Shown piece by piece: positions 26,211 through 34,751 of a DNA stretch of 64,000 nt. Position 1 is the first letter of the stretch; the number at the start of each line of letters is the position of its first letter. Source of the DNA: WRGA01 sp031553395 (GTDB lineage: Bacteria > Bacteroidota > Bacteroidia > Bacteroidales > WRGA01). The position numbers and the translations under genes were made by a program. The notes beneath the pieces were generated by a model, which did no database searches, was not told the DNA's origin, and saw only the letters and a list, made by a program, of their open reading frames with translations. The stretch covers positions 58,217 through 122,216 of the forward strand of contig JAVBLR010000004.1 in NCBI GenBank assembly GCA_031553395.1. The letters are read 5' to 3'.

Positions 26211-26758
26211 TGAGCAATACTGCCGGTCTTAAAAAAGAATATGCAGAACAAATTGTTCCTGCTTTAATGAAGGAATTCGGTTACAAATCTGTAATGCAAG
26301 TTCCTGTGCTAAAGAAAATAGTAATAAACCAAGGATTGGGTTACGCTGTTGCCGATAAAAAAATTATTGATGTCGCTATTAACGAGTTGACAAATATAAC
26401 CGGACAAAAAGCTGTGGCTACAGTATCTAAAAAGGATATATCTAATTTCAAGCTTCGTAAAAAAATGCCCATTGGAGTAATGGTAACATTGCGTCGTGAG
26501 CAAATGTATGAATTTTTGGAAAAGTTAATCCGTGTAGCTTTACCTCGTATCCGCGACTTCAAAGGTATCGAAAGTAAATTGGACGGAAGGGGTAATTATA
26601 CCATGGGTGTTCAAGAGCAAATTATTTTCCCTGAAATTAATATCGATTCGATTTCAAAAATTTTGGGTATGAATATTACTTTTGTAACTTCTGCACAAAC
26701 AGATGAAGAAGGGTATGCCTTGTTGAAACATTTTGGATTACCTTTTAAGAACAAGTAA
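26210..26758 (+). CDS. rplE: 50S ribosomal protein L5
   Basis: The 182-residue 5S rRNA-binding protein of the central protuberance has KIVINQGLGYAVADKK, the Arg-Asp-Phe-Lys-Gly segment and the C-terminal FVTSAQTDEEGYALLKHFGLPF. Confidence 0.98.
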   Translation: MSNTAGLKKEYAEQIVPALMKEFGYKSVMQVPVLKKIVINQGLGYAVADKKIIDVAINELTNITGQKAVATVSKKDISNFKLRKKMPIGVMVTLRREQMYEFLEKLIRVALPRIRDFKGIESKLDGRGNYTMGVQEQIIFPEINIDSISKILGMNITFVTSAQTDEEGYALLKHFGLPFKNK

Positions 26759-26774
26759 AAATTAAGATATAATT

Positions 26775-27044
26775 ATGGCAAAGGAATCAATGAAAGCTCG
26801 TGAGGTAAAAAGAGCAAAACTTGTAGCGAAATATGCAGCCAAAAGAGAACAATTGAAAGCTGAAGGCAACTACGAGGCATTGCAAAGTTTACCAAAAAAT
26901 GCTTCACCTGTACGCTTGCATAATAGATGCAAATTAACTGGCCGTCCGAAAGGATATATCCGTCAGTTTGGAGTTTCACGTATTCAATTTCGTGAAATGG
27001 CATCAGCAGGGCTTATCCCCGGCGTGAAAAAAGCAAGCTGGTAA
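26775..27044 (+). CDS. rpsN: 30S ribosomal protein S14 (zinc-free type)
   Basis: The 89-residue protein of the 30S head ends GYIRQFGVSRIQFREMAS and Gly-Val-Lys-Lys-Ala-Ser-Trp. Only one cysteine remains in the RLHNRCKLTGRP region, so this is the long form without a zinc ribbon. L36 and S4 in this window are likewise cysteine-poor, consistent with low zinc demand. A small hairpin follows. Confidence 0.97.
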   Translation: MAKESMKAREVKRAKLVAKYAAKREQLKAEGNYEALQSLPKNASPVRLHNRCKLTGRPKGYIRQFGVSRIQFREMASAGLIPGVKKASW

Positions 27045-27073
27045 GAATTTATTTTTTTTAGTTTCAAATATTG

Positions 27074-27088
27074 TCCCGAAAGTCGGGA
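27074..27088 (+). other. Small hairpin in the rpsN-rpsH spacer
   Basis: TCCCGA (27074-27079) pairs with TCGGGA (27083-27088) around an AAG loop. It may be an mRNA processing or stability element inside the operon. Confidence 0.5.
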
Positions 27089-27109
27089 TCAATTTAAACA
27101 ATTTTAATC

Positions 27110-27505
27110 ATGACAGATCCAATAGCAGACTATTTGACCCGTTTGCGGAATGCAATCAAAGCCAATCACAGAGTGGTGGAAGTTCCGGCGTCAAATCTGA
27201 AAAAGGAAATTACGAAGATTCTCTTCGAAAAAGGCTACATCTTGAATTACAAGTTTGTAGACGATTCAGTTCAAGGTTCTATAAAAATAGCCTTGAAATA
27301 TGATCCTGTGAACAAAGTGAACGCAATCAAAAAACTAACTCGGATTTCTACTCCGGGTTTGCGTAAGTACGTAGGATACAAAGATATGCCGAGAGTATTA
27401 AATGGATTGGGTATAGCGATATTGTCCACTTCCAAAGGTGTAATGACAAACAAAGAAGCTGGTGACTTAATGGTTGGCGGTGAGGTATTGTGTTATGTGT
27501 ACTAA
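27110..27505 (+). CDS. rpsH: 30S ribosomal protein S8
   Basis: The 131-residue 16S rRNA-binding protein begins MTDPIADYLTRLRNAIKANH. It ends with STSKGVMTNKEAGDLMVGGE, the RNA-binding C-terminal loop. In E. coli S8 represses the spc operon; no equivalent site can be assigned here. Confidence 0.98.
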   Translation: MTDPIADYLTRLRNAIKANHRVVEVPASNLKKEITKILFEKGYILNYKFVDDSVQGSIKIALKYDPVNKVNAIKKLTRISTPGLRKYVGYKDMPRVLNGLGIAILSTSKGVMTNKEAGDLMVGGEVLCYVY

Positions 27506-27510
27506 TTAAA

Positions 27511-27518
27511 AAAGGAGG
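27511..27518 (+). promoter_or_regulatory. Strong Shine-Dalgarno site of rplF
   Basis: AAAGGAGG lies 9 nt before the rplF ATG. Such a full site is rare in this phylum. Confidence 0.7.
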
Positions 27519-27527
27519 AGTAAGACA

Positions 27528-28082
27528 ATGTCAAGAATAGGAAAATTACCAATTACAATTCCGGCAGGAGTAACAGTCTCTACAAAAGACAATGTTGTTA
27601 CAGTGAAAGGTCCTAAAGGCGAAATGAAGCAAGCGATCAATCCAGATATAACAGTTGATGTAGCAGACGGAAAGTTGGAAGTTAAAAGGCCTTCTGATGA
27701 AAAAAATCATAGAGCATTACATGGATTGTATCGTTCTTTGATAAATAATATGGTGGTTGGAGTATCTGAAGGATTTCGTAAAGAATTGGAATTGGTAGGT
27801 GTTGGTTACCGTGTATCTAACAACGGCCAAATTTTAGACTTTTCTTTAGGATATTCTCATAATATTTTGATGCAATTGCCGAAAGAAGTGAAGGTGGAAA
27901 CTAAATCCGAAAGAAATAAAAACCCATTGATTATTTTGGAATCTTGTGATAAAGAATTAATCGGGTTAATATGTGCTAAAATTCGTAGTTTCCGTAAACC
28001 TGAACCTTACAAAGGAAAGGGTATTAAATTTGTCGGAGAAGTTATCCGTAGGAAATCCGGTAAATCGGCAGGTGCTAAATAA
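27528..28082 (+). CDS. rplF: 50S ribosomal protein L6
   Basis: The 184-residue protein has two similar L6 domains. It begins SRIGKLPITIPAGV and has the C-terminal KIRSFRKPEPYKGKGIKFVGE signature. It supports the factor-binding region of the 50S subunit. Confidence 0.98.
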   Translation: MSRIGKLPITIPAGVTVSTKDNVVTVKGPKGEMKQAINPDITVDVADGKLEVKRPSDEKNHRALHGLYRSLINNMVVGVSEGFRKELELVGVGYRVSNNGQILDFSLGYSHNILMQLPKEVKVETKSERNKNPLIILESCDKELIGLICAKIRSFRKPEPYKGKGIKFVGEVIRRKSGKSAGAK

Positions 28083-28100
28083 TTAAAATATTAGGAAGAT

Positions 28101-28448
28101 ATGGCAACTAATAAAGTAGAAAGAAGACAAAAAATAAAATACCGCGTACGGAATAAAATTTCCGGAACAGCGGAACAACCTCGAATGAGTGTATTCAGGA
28201 GCAATAAACAAATTTATGTTCAAGTAATAAATGATGTAGATGGTAAAACAATTGCTGCTGCATCATCACTTACCGTTAAAGATAAAGTAGCTAAAAAAGA
28301 ACAAGCTGCAAAAGTAGGCGAATTAATTGCTAAAAAGGCTCAGGAAGCTGGAATCAATGAAGTCGTTTTTGATCGTAACGGATACTTGTATCATGGTAGA
28401 ATAAAAGAATTGGCTGATGCTGCTCGTAAAGGAGGGCTTAAATTTTAA
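28101..28448 (+). CDS. rplR: 50S ribosomal protein L18
   Basis: The 115-residue 5S rRNA-binding protein has Pro-Arg-Met-Ser-Val-Phe-Arg-Ser-Asn-Lys and ends Asp-Arg-Asn-Gly-Tyr-Leu-Tyr-His-Gly-Arg with a basic tail. rpsE starts 5 bp later. Confidence 0.97.
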   Translation: MATNKVERRQKIKYRVRNKISGTAEQPRMSVFRSNKQIYVQVINDVDGKTIAAASSLTVKDKVAKKEQAAKVGELIAKKAQEAGINEVVFDRNGYLYHGRIKELADAARKGGLKF

Positions 28449-28453
28449 TCAAG

Positions 28454-28972
28454 ATGGCAGGAATAAATAACAGAGTAAAATCGACCAACGATTTAGAGTT
28501 GAAAGACAGATTGGTAGCTATAAACCGCGTTACTAAAGTAACAAAAGGAGGACGTGCGTTTAGTTTCTCTGCCATTGTAGTTGTTGGAAATGAAGATGGA
28601 ATAGTAGGTTGGGGGTTAGGTAAAGCTAATGAAGTAACAACTGCTATAGCTAAAGGTGTTGAAGCTGCAAAAAAGAACCTTATTAAAGTACCTTTGTTTA
28701 AAGGAACTATTCCTCACGAACAAATTGCAAAATTTGGCGGAGCGGAAGTTTTCTTGAAACCAGCTTCTCATGGTACCGGAGTAAAAGCCGGAGGTGCGAT
28801 GCGTGCGGTACTTGAAAGTGTAGGTATTACAGACGTATTGGCTAAATCCAAAGGTTCATCAAACCCTCATAACTTGGTGAAAGCAACGATGGAGGCTTTA
28901 AATGAAATGAGAGATCCTATTATGGTTGCTCAGAACAGACAGATTTCAGTAGAAAAAGTGTTTAAAGGATAA
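28454..28972 (+). CDS. rpsE: 30S ribosomal protein S5
   Basis: The 172-residue protein shapes decoding accuracy. It has the double-stranded-RNA-binding-like N-domain (RVTKVTKGGRAFSFSAIVVV, about residues 25-45) and the SKGSSNPHNLVKATMEAL segment. Confidence 0.98.
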   Translation: MAGINNRVKSTNDLELKDRLVAINRVTKVTKGGRAFSFSAIVVVGNEDGIVGWGLGKANEVTTAIAKGVEAAKKNLIKVPLFKGTIPHEQIAKFGGAEVFLKPASHGTGVKAGGAMRAVLESVGITDVLAKSKGSSNPHNLVKATMEALNEMRDPIMVAQNRQISVEKVFKG

Positions 28973-28987
28973 TTGGGAGGAATAATT

Positions 28988-29164
28988 ATGGCTATAATAA
29001 AAATAAAACAAGTTAAAAGTAGAATTAAATGCCCAAAGAATCAAAAAAGAACGCTGGACGCTTTGGGGTTGAGAAAACTAAACAGTGTTGTAGAGCATGA
29101 AGCTACTCCTCAGATTTTAGGAATGGTGGAAGTTGTAAAACACTTGGTAGTTGTAGAGAAATAA
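28988..29164 (+). CDS. rpmD: 50S ribosomal protein L30
   Basis: This 58-residue protein starts at ATG 28988, 8 bases after a GGGAGG site (28975-28980). The in-frame TTG at 28973 overlaps that site and is not used. Ile-Lys-Gln-Val-Lys-Ser and Asp-Ala-Leu-Gly-Leu-Arg-Lys-Leu are typical. Confidence 0.95.
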   Translation: MAIIKIKQVKSRIKCPKNQKRTLDALGLRKLNSVVEHEATPQILGMVEVVKHLVVVEK

Positions 29165-29202
29165 TCAGAGCTAATATTGTTTGATAAAAATATTTATATT
29201 AT

Positions 29203-29649
29203 ATGAATTTAAGTAATTTAAAACCCGCGGAAGGTTCAACCAAAACCCGAAAAAGAATAGGACGAGGTTCAGGTTCAGGGTTAGGTGGAACTTCAACAAG
29301 AGGACATAAAGGAGCAAAATCAAGATCCGGTTATTCTAAGAAAGTCGGATTCGAAGGAGGTCAAATGCCTTTGCAACGACGTCTTCCCAAATTTGGTTTT
29401 AATAATAGAAACCGTGTTGAATATAAAGCTATCAATCTAGATGCATTACAACAACTTGCAGAAAAATCAAACCTACAAAAGATAGGTATTGAAACCTTAA
29501 TTGAAGCAGGTTTTATCAACAAGAATCAGTTGGTAAAAGTTTTAGCAAAAGGAACACTTTCTGTTAAATTAGAAGTTGAGGCACACGCTTTTTCTAAATC
29601 AGCTGAAGGTGCAATTCAAGCTGCAGGTGGAACCGTTGTAAAATTGTAA
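29203..29649 (+). CDS. rplO: 50S ribosomal protein L15
   Basis: The 148-residue protein has the Gly/Arg-rich N-terminus (LKPAEGSTKTRKRIGRG through GHKGAKSRSG) that threads into 23S rRNA, then a globular domain ending in a Gly-Gly-Thr-Val-Val motif. secY begins 4 bp downstream. Confidence 0.97.
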   Translation: MNLSNLKPAEGSTKTRKRIGRGSGSGLGGTSTRGHKGAKSRSGYSKKVGFEGGQMPLQRRLPKFGFNNRNRVEYKAINLDALQQLAEKSNLQKIGIETLIEAGFINKNQLVKVLAKGTLSVKLEVEAHAFSKSAEGAIQAAGGTVVKL

Positions 29650-29653
29650 TTCA

Positions 29654-30991
29654 ATGAGAGCGATTGAAACCATAAAGAATATTTGGAAAATCGAAGAACT
29701 AAGGAATCGTATCCTGACTACTATAGCTTTGGTTGCAATCTACCGTTTCGGAACATACGTTGTGTTGCCGGGGGTAGATACTGCTTCTTTAGCTACATTG
29801 AAACATCAAACAAGTGAAGGTTTATTGAACTTGTTGAATATGTTTTCAGGGGGAGCTTTTTCTAATGCTTCGATTTTCGGGCTGGGAATTATGCCGTACA
29901 TCTCGGCATCTATTGTTATTCAGCTTTTAACGATGGCTGTTCCGTTCTTTCAAAAATTACAACGTGAAGGTGAAAGTGGAAGGCGAAAAATTAATCAGTA
30001 TACAAGGTATCTAACAGTTGCTATATTAATAGTACAAGGTCCTGTATATTTAATTAATGCAAAAGCGAATGGTGTTATTATGCCGGTAGATAACCTTTGG
30101 TTTAGGATAACATCTACCATTATTTTAGCAGCTGGTAGTATGTTTATCATGTGGCTTGGAGAACGAATAACCGATAAAGGAATTGGAAACGGTATATCTT
30201 TCATAATAATGGTAGGTATCATTGCCCGGCTACCACAATCTTTGGTTCAGGAATTTATTTCCCGCACTACGGATGCTACAAGTGGAGGATTAGTAATGTT
30301 CTTGGGTGAGATATTACTATTATTGTTTGTTATTGCCGGTTGTATCATGTTGGTACAAGGAACACGTAAGATTCCTGTGCAATATGCAAAACGTATCGTT
30401 GGAAACAAACAATACGGAGGTGCTCGTCAGTATATACCTTTGAAGGTAAATGCTGCAGGAGTTATGCCTATAATCTTTGCTCAGGCAATTATGTTTATTC
30501 CAATCACATTGGCTAGTTATGCAAATCCTGAAAATACTGCAAGTGGATTCTTGCGTTCATTTATGGATATGCATGGTTTTTGGTATAATCTTGTATTTGC
30601 AATATTGATTATAGCATTTACATATTTCTATACAGCTGTAACTATTAATCCTACTCAAATGGCAGAAGATTTGAAAAAGAATAATGGTTTTATTCCGGGC
30701 ATAAAACCGGGTAAAAGAACGGCTGAGTATATAGATTTAATTATGTCTCGCATAACTTTTCCTGGATCTTTATTTATAGCATTGGTAGCAATAATGCCTT
30801 CACTTGCTAATGTAGTTGGCATAACAGGCGGATTTGCACAGTTTTTCGGAGGAACTTCTTTATTGATTTTAGTAGGAGTTGTTTTGGATACATTGCAACA
30901 AGTAGAGAGTCACTTATTGATGCGTCATTATGATGGATTACTTAAATCCGGACGAATAAAAGGACGCACAGGGTCTGTAGCAGCATATTAA
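29654..30991 (+). CDS. secY: Protein translocase subunit SecY
   Basis: The 445-residue inner-membrane channel has about ten hydrophobic helices, the plug-region motif Leu-Asn-Met-Phe-Ser-Gly-Gly-Ala, the cytoplasmic loop IPVQYAKRIVGNKQYGG, and the SH LLMRHYDGLLKSGRIKGR C-terminal tail. Together with SecE, SecG and SecA it exports proteins with signal peptides. Its place after rplO is the standard spc order. Confidence 0.97.
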   Translation: MRAIETIKNIWKIEELRNRILTTIALVAIYRFGTYVVLPGVDTASLATLKHQTSEGLLNLLNMFSGGAFSNASIFGLGIMPYISASIVIQLLTMAVPFFQKLQREGESGRRKINQYTRYLTVAILIVQGPVYLINAKANGVIMPVDNLWFRITSTIILAAGSMFIMWLGERITDKGIGNGISFIIMVGIIARLPQSLVQEFISRTTDATSGGLVMFLGEILLLLFVIAGCIMLVQGTRKIPVQYAKRIVGNKQYGGARQYIPLKVNAAGVMPIIFAQAIMFIPITLASYANPENTASGFLRSFMDMHGFWYNLVFAILIIAFTYFYTAVTINPTQMAEDLKKNNGFIPGIKPGKRTAEYIDLIMSRITFPGSLFIALVAIMPSLANVVGITGGFAQFFGGTSLLILVGVVLDTLQQVESHLLMRHYDGLLKSGRIKGRTGSVAAY

Positions 30992-31001
30992 GGCAGATTT
31001 A

Positions 31002-31784
31002 ATGATTTATCTAAAGACAGATGAAGAAATAGAATTGCTGAGGGAAAGCAATCTGTTGGTTGGAAAAACGTTAGGCGAAATGGCCAAACATATCCAACCG
31101 GGTTGTACAACAAAGCAATTGGATAAAATAGCCGAAGAATTTATCAGAGACAATGGAGCTGTTCCCGGTTTTTTAGGATATAATGGATTTCCGGGAACAC
31201 TTTGTACCTCTGTTAATGACCAAGTGGTGCATGGAATTCCGGGAGCTTATACCTTAAAAGATGGAGATATAATCTCGGTGGATTGCGGAGTATTAAAGAA
31301 TGGTTTTTACGGAGATTCTGCATATACATTTTGTGTAGGTGAAGTTGATTCTGAAATTAAAACGCTCTTAAAAACAACAAAAGAGTCTTTATATATAGGA
31401 ATTGAACAAGCTATTGAAGGTAATCGTATAGGAGATATTGGTTATTCTATCCAGCATTATTGCGAATCGAAGGGTTTTTCGGTTGTACGGGAAATGGTTG
31501 GACATGGAGTAGGGAAGGACATGCATGAAGAGCCTGAAGTTCCAAATTATGGAAAAAAAGGTTCGGGAGTTAAATTAAAATCAGGCATGGTCATTGCGAT
31601 AGAACCGATGGTTAATATGGGAGAAAAACGTATTGTCATGGAAAGAGATGGATGGACAGTACGCACTAAAGACCTTAAGCCCTCGGCACATTTTGAGCAT
31701 ACAGTTGCTGTAAAACAAGGAAAAGCGGATATTTTATCATCATTTGAATTTGTAGAGAAAGTTTTAGGAGAAAGAGAATTCTAA
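31002..31784 (+). CDS. map: Type I methionine aminopeptidase
   Basis: The 260-residue enzyme removes the initiator methionine. The five metal ligands are all visible: the two Asp in ISVDCG and Tyr-Gly-Asp-Ser, His in Gly-His-Gly-Val-Gly, Glu in Ile-Glu-Pro-Met and Glu in Phe-Glu-His-Thr. The secY-map-infA order is common in many bacteria. Confidence 0.97.
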   Translation: MIYLKTDEEIELLRESNLLVGKTLGEMAKHIQPGCTTKQLDKIAEEFIRDNGAVPGFLGYNGFPGTLCTSVNDQVVHGIPGAYTLKDGDIISVDCGVLKNGFYGDSAYTFCVGEVDSEIKTLLKTTKESLYIGIEQAIEGNRIGDIGYSIQHYCESKGFSVVREMVGHGVGKDMHEEPEVPNYGKKGSGVKLKSGMVIAIEPMVNMGEKRIVMERDGWTVRTKDLKPSAHFEHTVAVKQGKADILSSFEFVEKVLGEREF

Positions 31785-31841
31785 TAAAAAACTTTTTCAG
31801 AAAAGGATAAACATTAAATTTTGTAATTGTAAAATTGATAT

Positions 31842-32060
31842 ATGGCTAAACAAACTGCGATAGAGCAAGATGGAATTATTGTAGAAGCGTTGTCAAATGC
31901 AATGTTTCGCGTAGAGCTGGAGAATGGCCATGAGATTATTGCTCACATCTCCGGAAAGATGAGGATGCATTACATCAAAATACTTACCGGTGATAAGGTA
32001 AGGGTGGAAATGTCTCCATATGATTTGTCAAAAGGACGAATTTCTTTTAGATACAAATAA
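31842..32060 (+). CDS. infA: Translation initiation factor IF-1
   Basis: The 72-residue OB-fold protein blocks the A site during initiation. It matches the family across its full length: MAKQTAIEQDGIIVEALSNA, then Gly-His-Glu-Ile-Ile-Ala-His-Ile-Ser-Gly-Lys and a final Gly-Arg-Ile-Ser-Phe-Arg-Tyr-Lys. Confidence 0.97.
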   Translation: MAKQTAIEQDGIIVEALSNAMFRVELENGHEIIAHISGKMRMHYIKILTGDKVRVEMSPYDLSKGRISFRYK

Positions 32061-32078
32061 TAAGAAAAACATAATAAA

Positions 32079-32195
32079 ATGAAAGTCAGAGCATCATTAA
32101 AAAAGCGTACACCTGAATGTAAAATAGTAAGAAGGAAAGGCCGCTTGTACATTATTAACAAGAAAAACCCAAAGTATAAACAACGTCAAGGATAA
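32079..32195 (+). CDS. rpmJ: 50S ribosomal protein L36 (zinc-free type)
   Basis: This 38-residue protein begins MKVRASLKKRTPECKIVRR and ends Asn-Pro-Lys-Tyr-Lys-Gln-Arg-Gln-Gly. Only one of the four zinc ligands (Cys14) remains, so it is the C-minus form. It lies 18 bp after infA and 38 bp before rpsM, its standard place. Confidence 0.95.
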   Translation: MKVRASLKKRTPECKIVRRKGRLYIINKKNPKYKQRQG

Positions 32196-32200
32196 TTTAT

Positions 32201-32208
32201 TATTTTTG
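32201..32208 (+). promoter_or_regulatory. Possible internal promoter -7 box before rpsM
   Basis: TATTTTTG matches TAnnTTTG and lies 26 bp before the rpsM ATG, followed by a 10-base A run. It could give extra transcription of rpsM-rpsK-rpsD-rpoA-rplQ. AT richness makes a chance match possible. Confidence 0.4.
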
Positions 32209-32233
32209 CAAAAAAAAAATATAATCTAAATTT

Positions 32234-32614
32234 ATGGCTATAAGAATAGTTGGTGTAGATTTGCCGCAAAATAAAAGAGGCGAGATTGCGTTGACCTATA
32301 TTTTTGGAATAGGTCGGAGCAGTGCGAATAAGATTCTACTAGAAGCAGGAATAGATAGGGATGTCAAAGTAAAAGATTGGAATGACGATCAAGCTGCGAA
32401 AATCCGAGAAATTATTGGAAGGGATCATAAAGTAGAAGGAGATCTTCGTTCGGAAGTACAATTAAACATCAAGCGATTGATGGATATTGGATGTTACAGA
32501 GGCGTTCGCCATCGTATCGGATTACCTGTGAGAGGTCAAAGTACTAAAAATAATGCCCGTACGCGTAAGGGTAAAAAGAAAACTGTTGCTAACAAGAAAA
32601 AAGCTACTAAATAA
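32234..32614 (+). CDS. rpsM: 30S ribosomal protein S13
   Basis: The 126-residue head protein contacts tRNA and L5. It begins MAIRIVGVDLPQNKRGEIAL, holds YIFGIGRSSANKILLEAG, and ends with the RHRIGLPVRGQSTKNNARTR signature plus a Lys-rich tail. Confidence 0.98.
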   Translation: MAIRIVGVDLPQNKRGEIALTYIFGIGRSSANKILLEAGIDRDVKVKDWNDDQAAKIREIIGRDHKVEGDLRSEVQLNIKRLMDIGCYRGVRHRIGLPVRGQSTKNNARTRKGKKKTVANKKKATK

Positions 32615-32625
32615 TAAAAATTGAT

Positions 32626-33015
32626 ATGGCTAAAAAAACAGTCGCAGCTAAAAAAAGAAATGTAAAGGTTGATGCTAACGGACAATTGCACGTTCATTCT
32701 TCTTTTAACAATATCATTGTTTCCTTAGCAAACGGTGAAGGACAAGTTATATCTTGGTCTTCTGCTGGAAAAATGGGATTCAGAGGTTCTAAAAAAAATA
32801 CTCCTTATGCTGCACAAATGGCAGCACAAGATTGTGCAAAAATAGCGTATGACTTAGGCTTGAGAAAAGTAAAAGCATATGTAAAAGGTCCTGGTAATGG
32901 ACGCGAATCAGCTATTAGAAGCATACATGGAGCAGGTATTGAAGTAACTGAAATAGTAGACGTTACTCCACTTCCTCATAATGGATGTAGACCTCCAAAG
33001 AAAAGAAGAGTATAA
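32626..33015 (+). CDS. rpsK: 30S ribosomal protein S11
   Basis: The 129-residue protein of the 30S platform has VHVHSSFNNIIV-like residues (LHVHSSFNNIIVSLA), Met-Gly-Phe-Arg-Gly-Ser-Lys-Lys-Asn-Thr-Pro and the C-terminal TPLPHNGCRPPKKRRV. The Asn-Gly there is the isoaspartate site in other bacteria. A 118-bp structured spacer follows. Confidence 0.98.
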   Translation: MAKKTVAAKKRNVKVDANGQLHVHSSFNNIIVSLANGEGQVISWSSAGKMGFRGSKKNTPYAAQMAAQDCAKIAYDLGLRKVKAYVKGPGNGRESAIRSIHGAGIEVTEIVDVTPLPHNGCRPPKKRRV

Positions 33016-33057
33016 TTAAGTAATTCTCTTACACAGGTTGAATCGTATATGGTAATA

Positions 33058-33083
33058 GATTACAAGAATGCCTCTCTGTAATC
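33058..33083 (+). promoter_or_regulatory. Structured rpsK-rpsD spacer (candidate S4 leader)
   Basis: GATTACA (33058-33064) pairs with TGTAATC (33077-33083). A more GC-rich stretch (GCGGCTGACCACTACGG) follows. The 118-bp spacer is long for this block and lies just before rpsD, whose product autoregulates in other bacteria. The link is inferred. Confidence 0.4.
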
Positions 33084-33133
33084 GCGGCTGACCACTACGG
33101 ATTTGACTCAAATAAGTTAAATTCTAAATAAAA

Positions 33134-33739
33134 ATGGCAAGATATACAGGACCAAAAACAAAAATTGCTCGTAAATTCGGAGAGCCTATCTTCGGACCAG
33201 ATAAAGTGTTGTCTAAGAAGAATTATCCTCCCGGACAACATGGAAACTCAAGAAAGAGAAAGACTTCGGAGTATGGTATTCAGCTTCGTGAGAAACAAAA
33301 AGCAAAATATACATATGGATTGTTGGAAAAACAATTTCGTAATTTATTTGAAAAAGCTTCCCGTTCAAAAGGAATTACCGGTGAGGTGTTGCTTCAGTTG
33401 CTTGAGTCTCGTTTAGATAATATTGTTTTCCGTTTGGGAATTGCACCAACTCGAGCAGCAGCTCGTCAGTTAGTGTCTCACAGACATATTGTTGTAGATG
33501 GAAAAGTTGTAAATATTCCTTCATACACAGTAAAACCAGGACAAATAGTAGGAATACGTGAAAGATCTAAATCCTTTGAAGTGATTGATAATGCTTTGTC
33601 AGGATTTAATCATAGCAAATATCCATGGATGGAGTGGGATCAAAGTTCAAAAGCGGGAAAATTTTTACATATTCCTGAAAGGGCTGATATTCCTGAAAAT
33701 ATCAAAGAACAATTGATAGTAGAGTTGTATTCTAAATAA
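33134..33739 (+). CDS. rpsD: 30S ribosomal protein S4 (zinc-free type)
   Basis: The 201-residue assembly initiator starts MARYTGPKTKIARKFGEPIF, lacks the N-terminal zinc cysteines, and has an S4 RNA-binding domain (RLDNIVFRLGIAPTRAAARQ, about 92-111, then Val-Ser-His-Arg-His-Ile-Val-Val-Asp-Gly). It is followed by rpoA after 13 bp. Confidence 0.98.
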   Translation: MARYTGPKTKIARKFGEPIFGPDKVLSKKNYPPGQHGNSRKRKTSEYGIQLREKQKAKYTYGLLEKQFRNLFEKASRSKGITGEVLLQLLESRLDNIVFRLGIAPTRAAARQLVSHRHIVVDGKVVNIPSYTVKPGQIVGIRERSKSFEVIDNALSGFNHSKYPWMEWDQSSKAGKFLHIPERADIPENIKEQLIVELYSK

Positions 33740-33752
33740 TAAGTAACTTATA

Positions 33753-34745
33753 ATGGCGATATTAGCATTTCAGAAACCTGATAAAGTGTTGATGTTGGAG
33801 GCTACCGACAATTACGGTAAATTTGAATTTAGGCCTCTGGAATCCGGTTATGGTATTACTATTGGTAATGCTTTACGCCGTATTCTACTTTCTTCACTTG
33901 AGGGTTTTGCCATAACTTCAATCAGAATAGACGGAGTAGAACATGAGTTTTCTACAATTCCCGGAGTGATAGAGGATGTAACCAATATCATTTTGAATCT
34001 GAAGCAAGTTAGGTTAAAACAAGTTGGAGAGGACATCGAAGAGGAAAAGGTAAGTATTACCGTTTCGGGTATGGAAGAATTTAAAGCCGGAAATATTGGC
34101 AATAGCCTGACCGGATTTAAAGTATTAAATCCCGATTTGCTTATTTGCCGTATGGATAAAGGCGTTAGCTTCCAAATTGATTTGACGATAAACAAAGGCC
34201 GTGGATATGTTCCGGCTGAAGAAAATCGCAATGCAAATGATGAAGTTACCGTTATTCCTATCGACTCTATTTATACGCCTATCAAAAACGTAAAATATGT
34301 GATTGAAAACTTCCGTGTAGAACAAAAAACCGACTACGAAAAGTTGGTTCTTGAGATTGCTACAGACGGATCTATTCATCCGAAAGATGCGTTGAAAGAG
34401 GCTGCAAAAATCCTTATACATCACTTCATGTTATTTTCTGATGAAAAGATTTCGTTGGAAACTAAAGATGTTGATGGAAATGAGGAATTCGACGAGGAGG
34501 TATTACACATGCGTCAATTGCTGAAAACAAAATTAATCGAAATGGATTTGTCTGTTCGTGCATTAAATTGTTTGAAGGCTGCGGATGTGGAAACTCTTGG
34601 AGAATTAGTATCATTTAATAAAACCGATTTATTGAAATTCCGTAATTTTGGTAAGAAATCATTGACAGAGCTTGATGATTTACTTGATAATTTGAACCTT
34701 TCGTTCGGAATGGATATCTCGAAGTATAAATTAGATAAAGAATAA
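33753..34745 (+). CDS. rpoA: RNA polymerase subunit alpha
   Basis: The 330-residue protein has an N-terminal dimerisation domain (about 10-235, with YGITIGNALRRILLSSLEG) and a C-terminal helix-hairpin-helix domain (about 250-325, with LSVRALNCLKAADVETLGEL) that contacts DNA and activators. It is in the usual alpha-operon place between rpsD and rplQ. Confidence 0.98.
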   Translation: MAILAFQKPDKVLMLEATDNYGKFEFRPLESGYGITIGNALRRILLSSLEGFAITSIRIDGVEHEFSTIPGVIEDVTNIILNLKQVRLKQVGEDIEEEKVSITVSGMEEFKAGNIGNSLTGFKVLNPDLLICRMDKGVSFQIDLTINKGRGYVPAEENRNANDEVTVIPIDSIYTPIKNVKYVIENFRVEQKTDYEKLVLEIATDGSIHPKDALKEAAKILIHHFMLFSDEKISLETKDVDGNEEFDEEVLHMRQLLKTKLIEMDLSVRALNCLKAADVETLGELVSFNKTDLLKFRNFGKKSLTELDDLLDNLNLSFGMDISKYKLDKE

Positions 34746-34751
34746 AGCAAA

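Noticed and set aside
33016..33133. tRNA gene between rpsK and rpsD
   Set aside because: No acceptor-stem pairing or T-loop GGTTCGAATCC-type sequence; only one clear stem.
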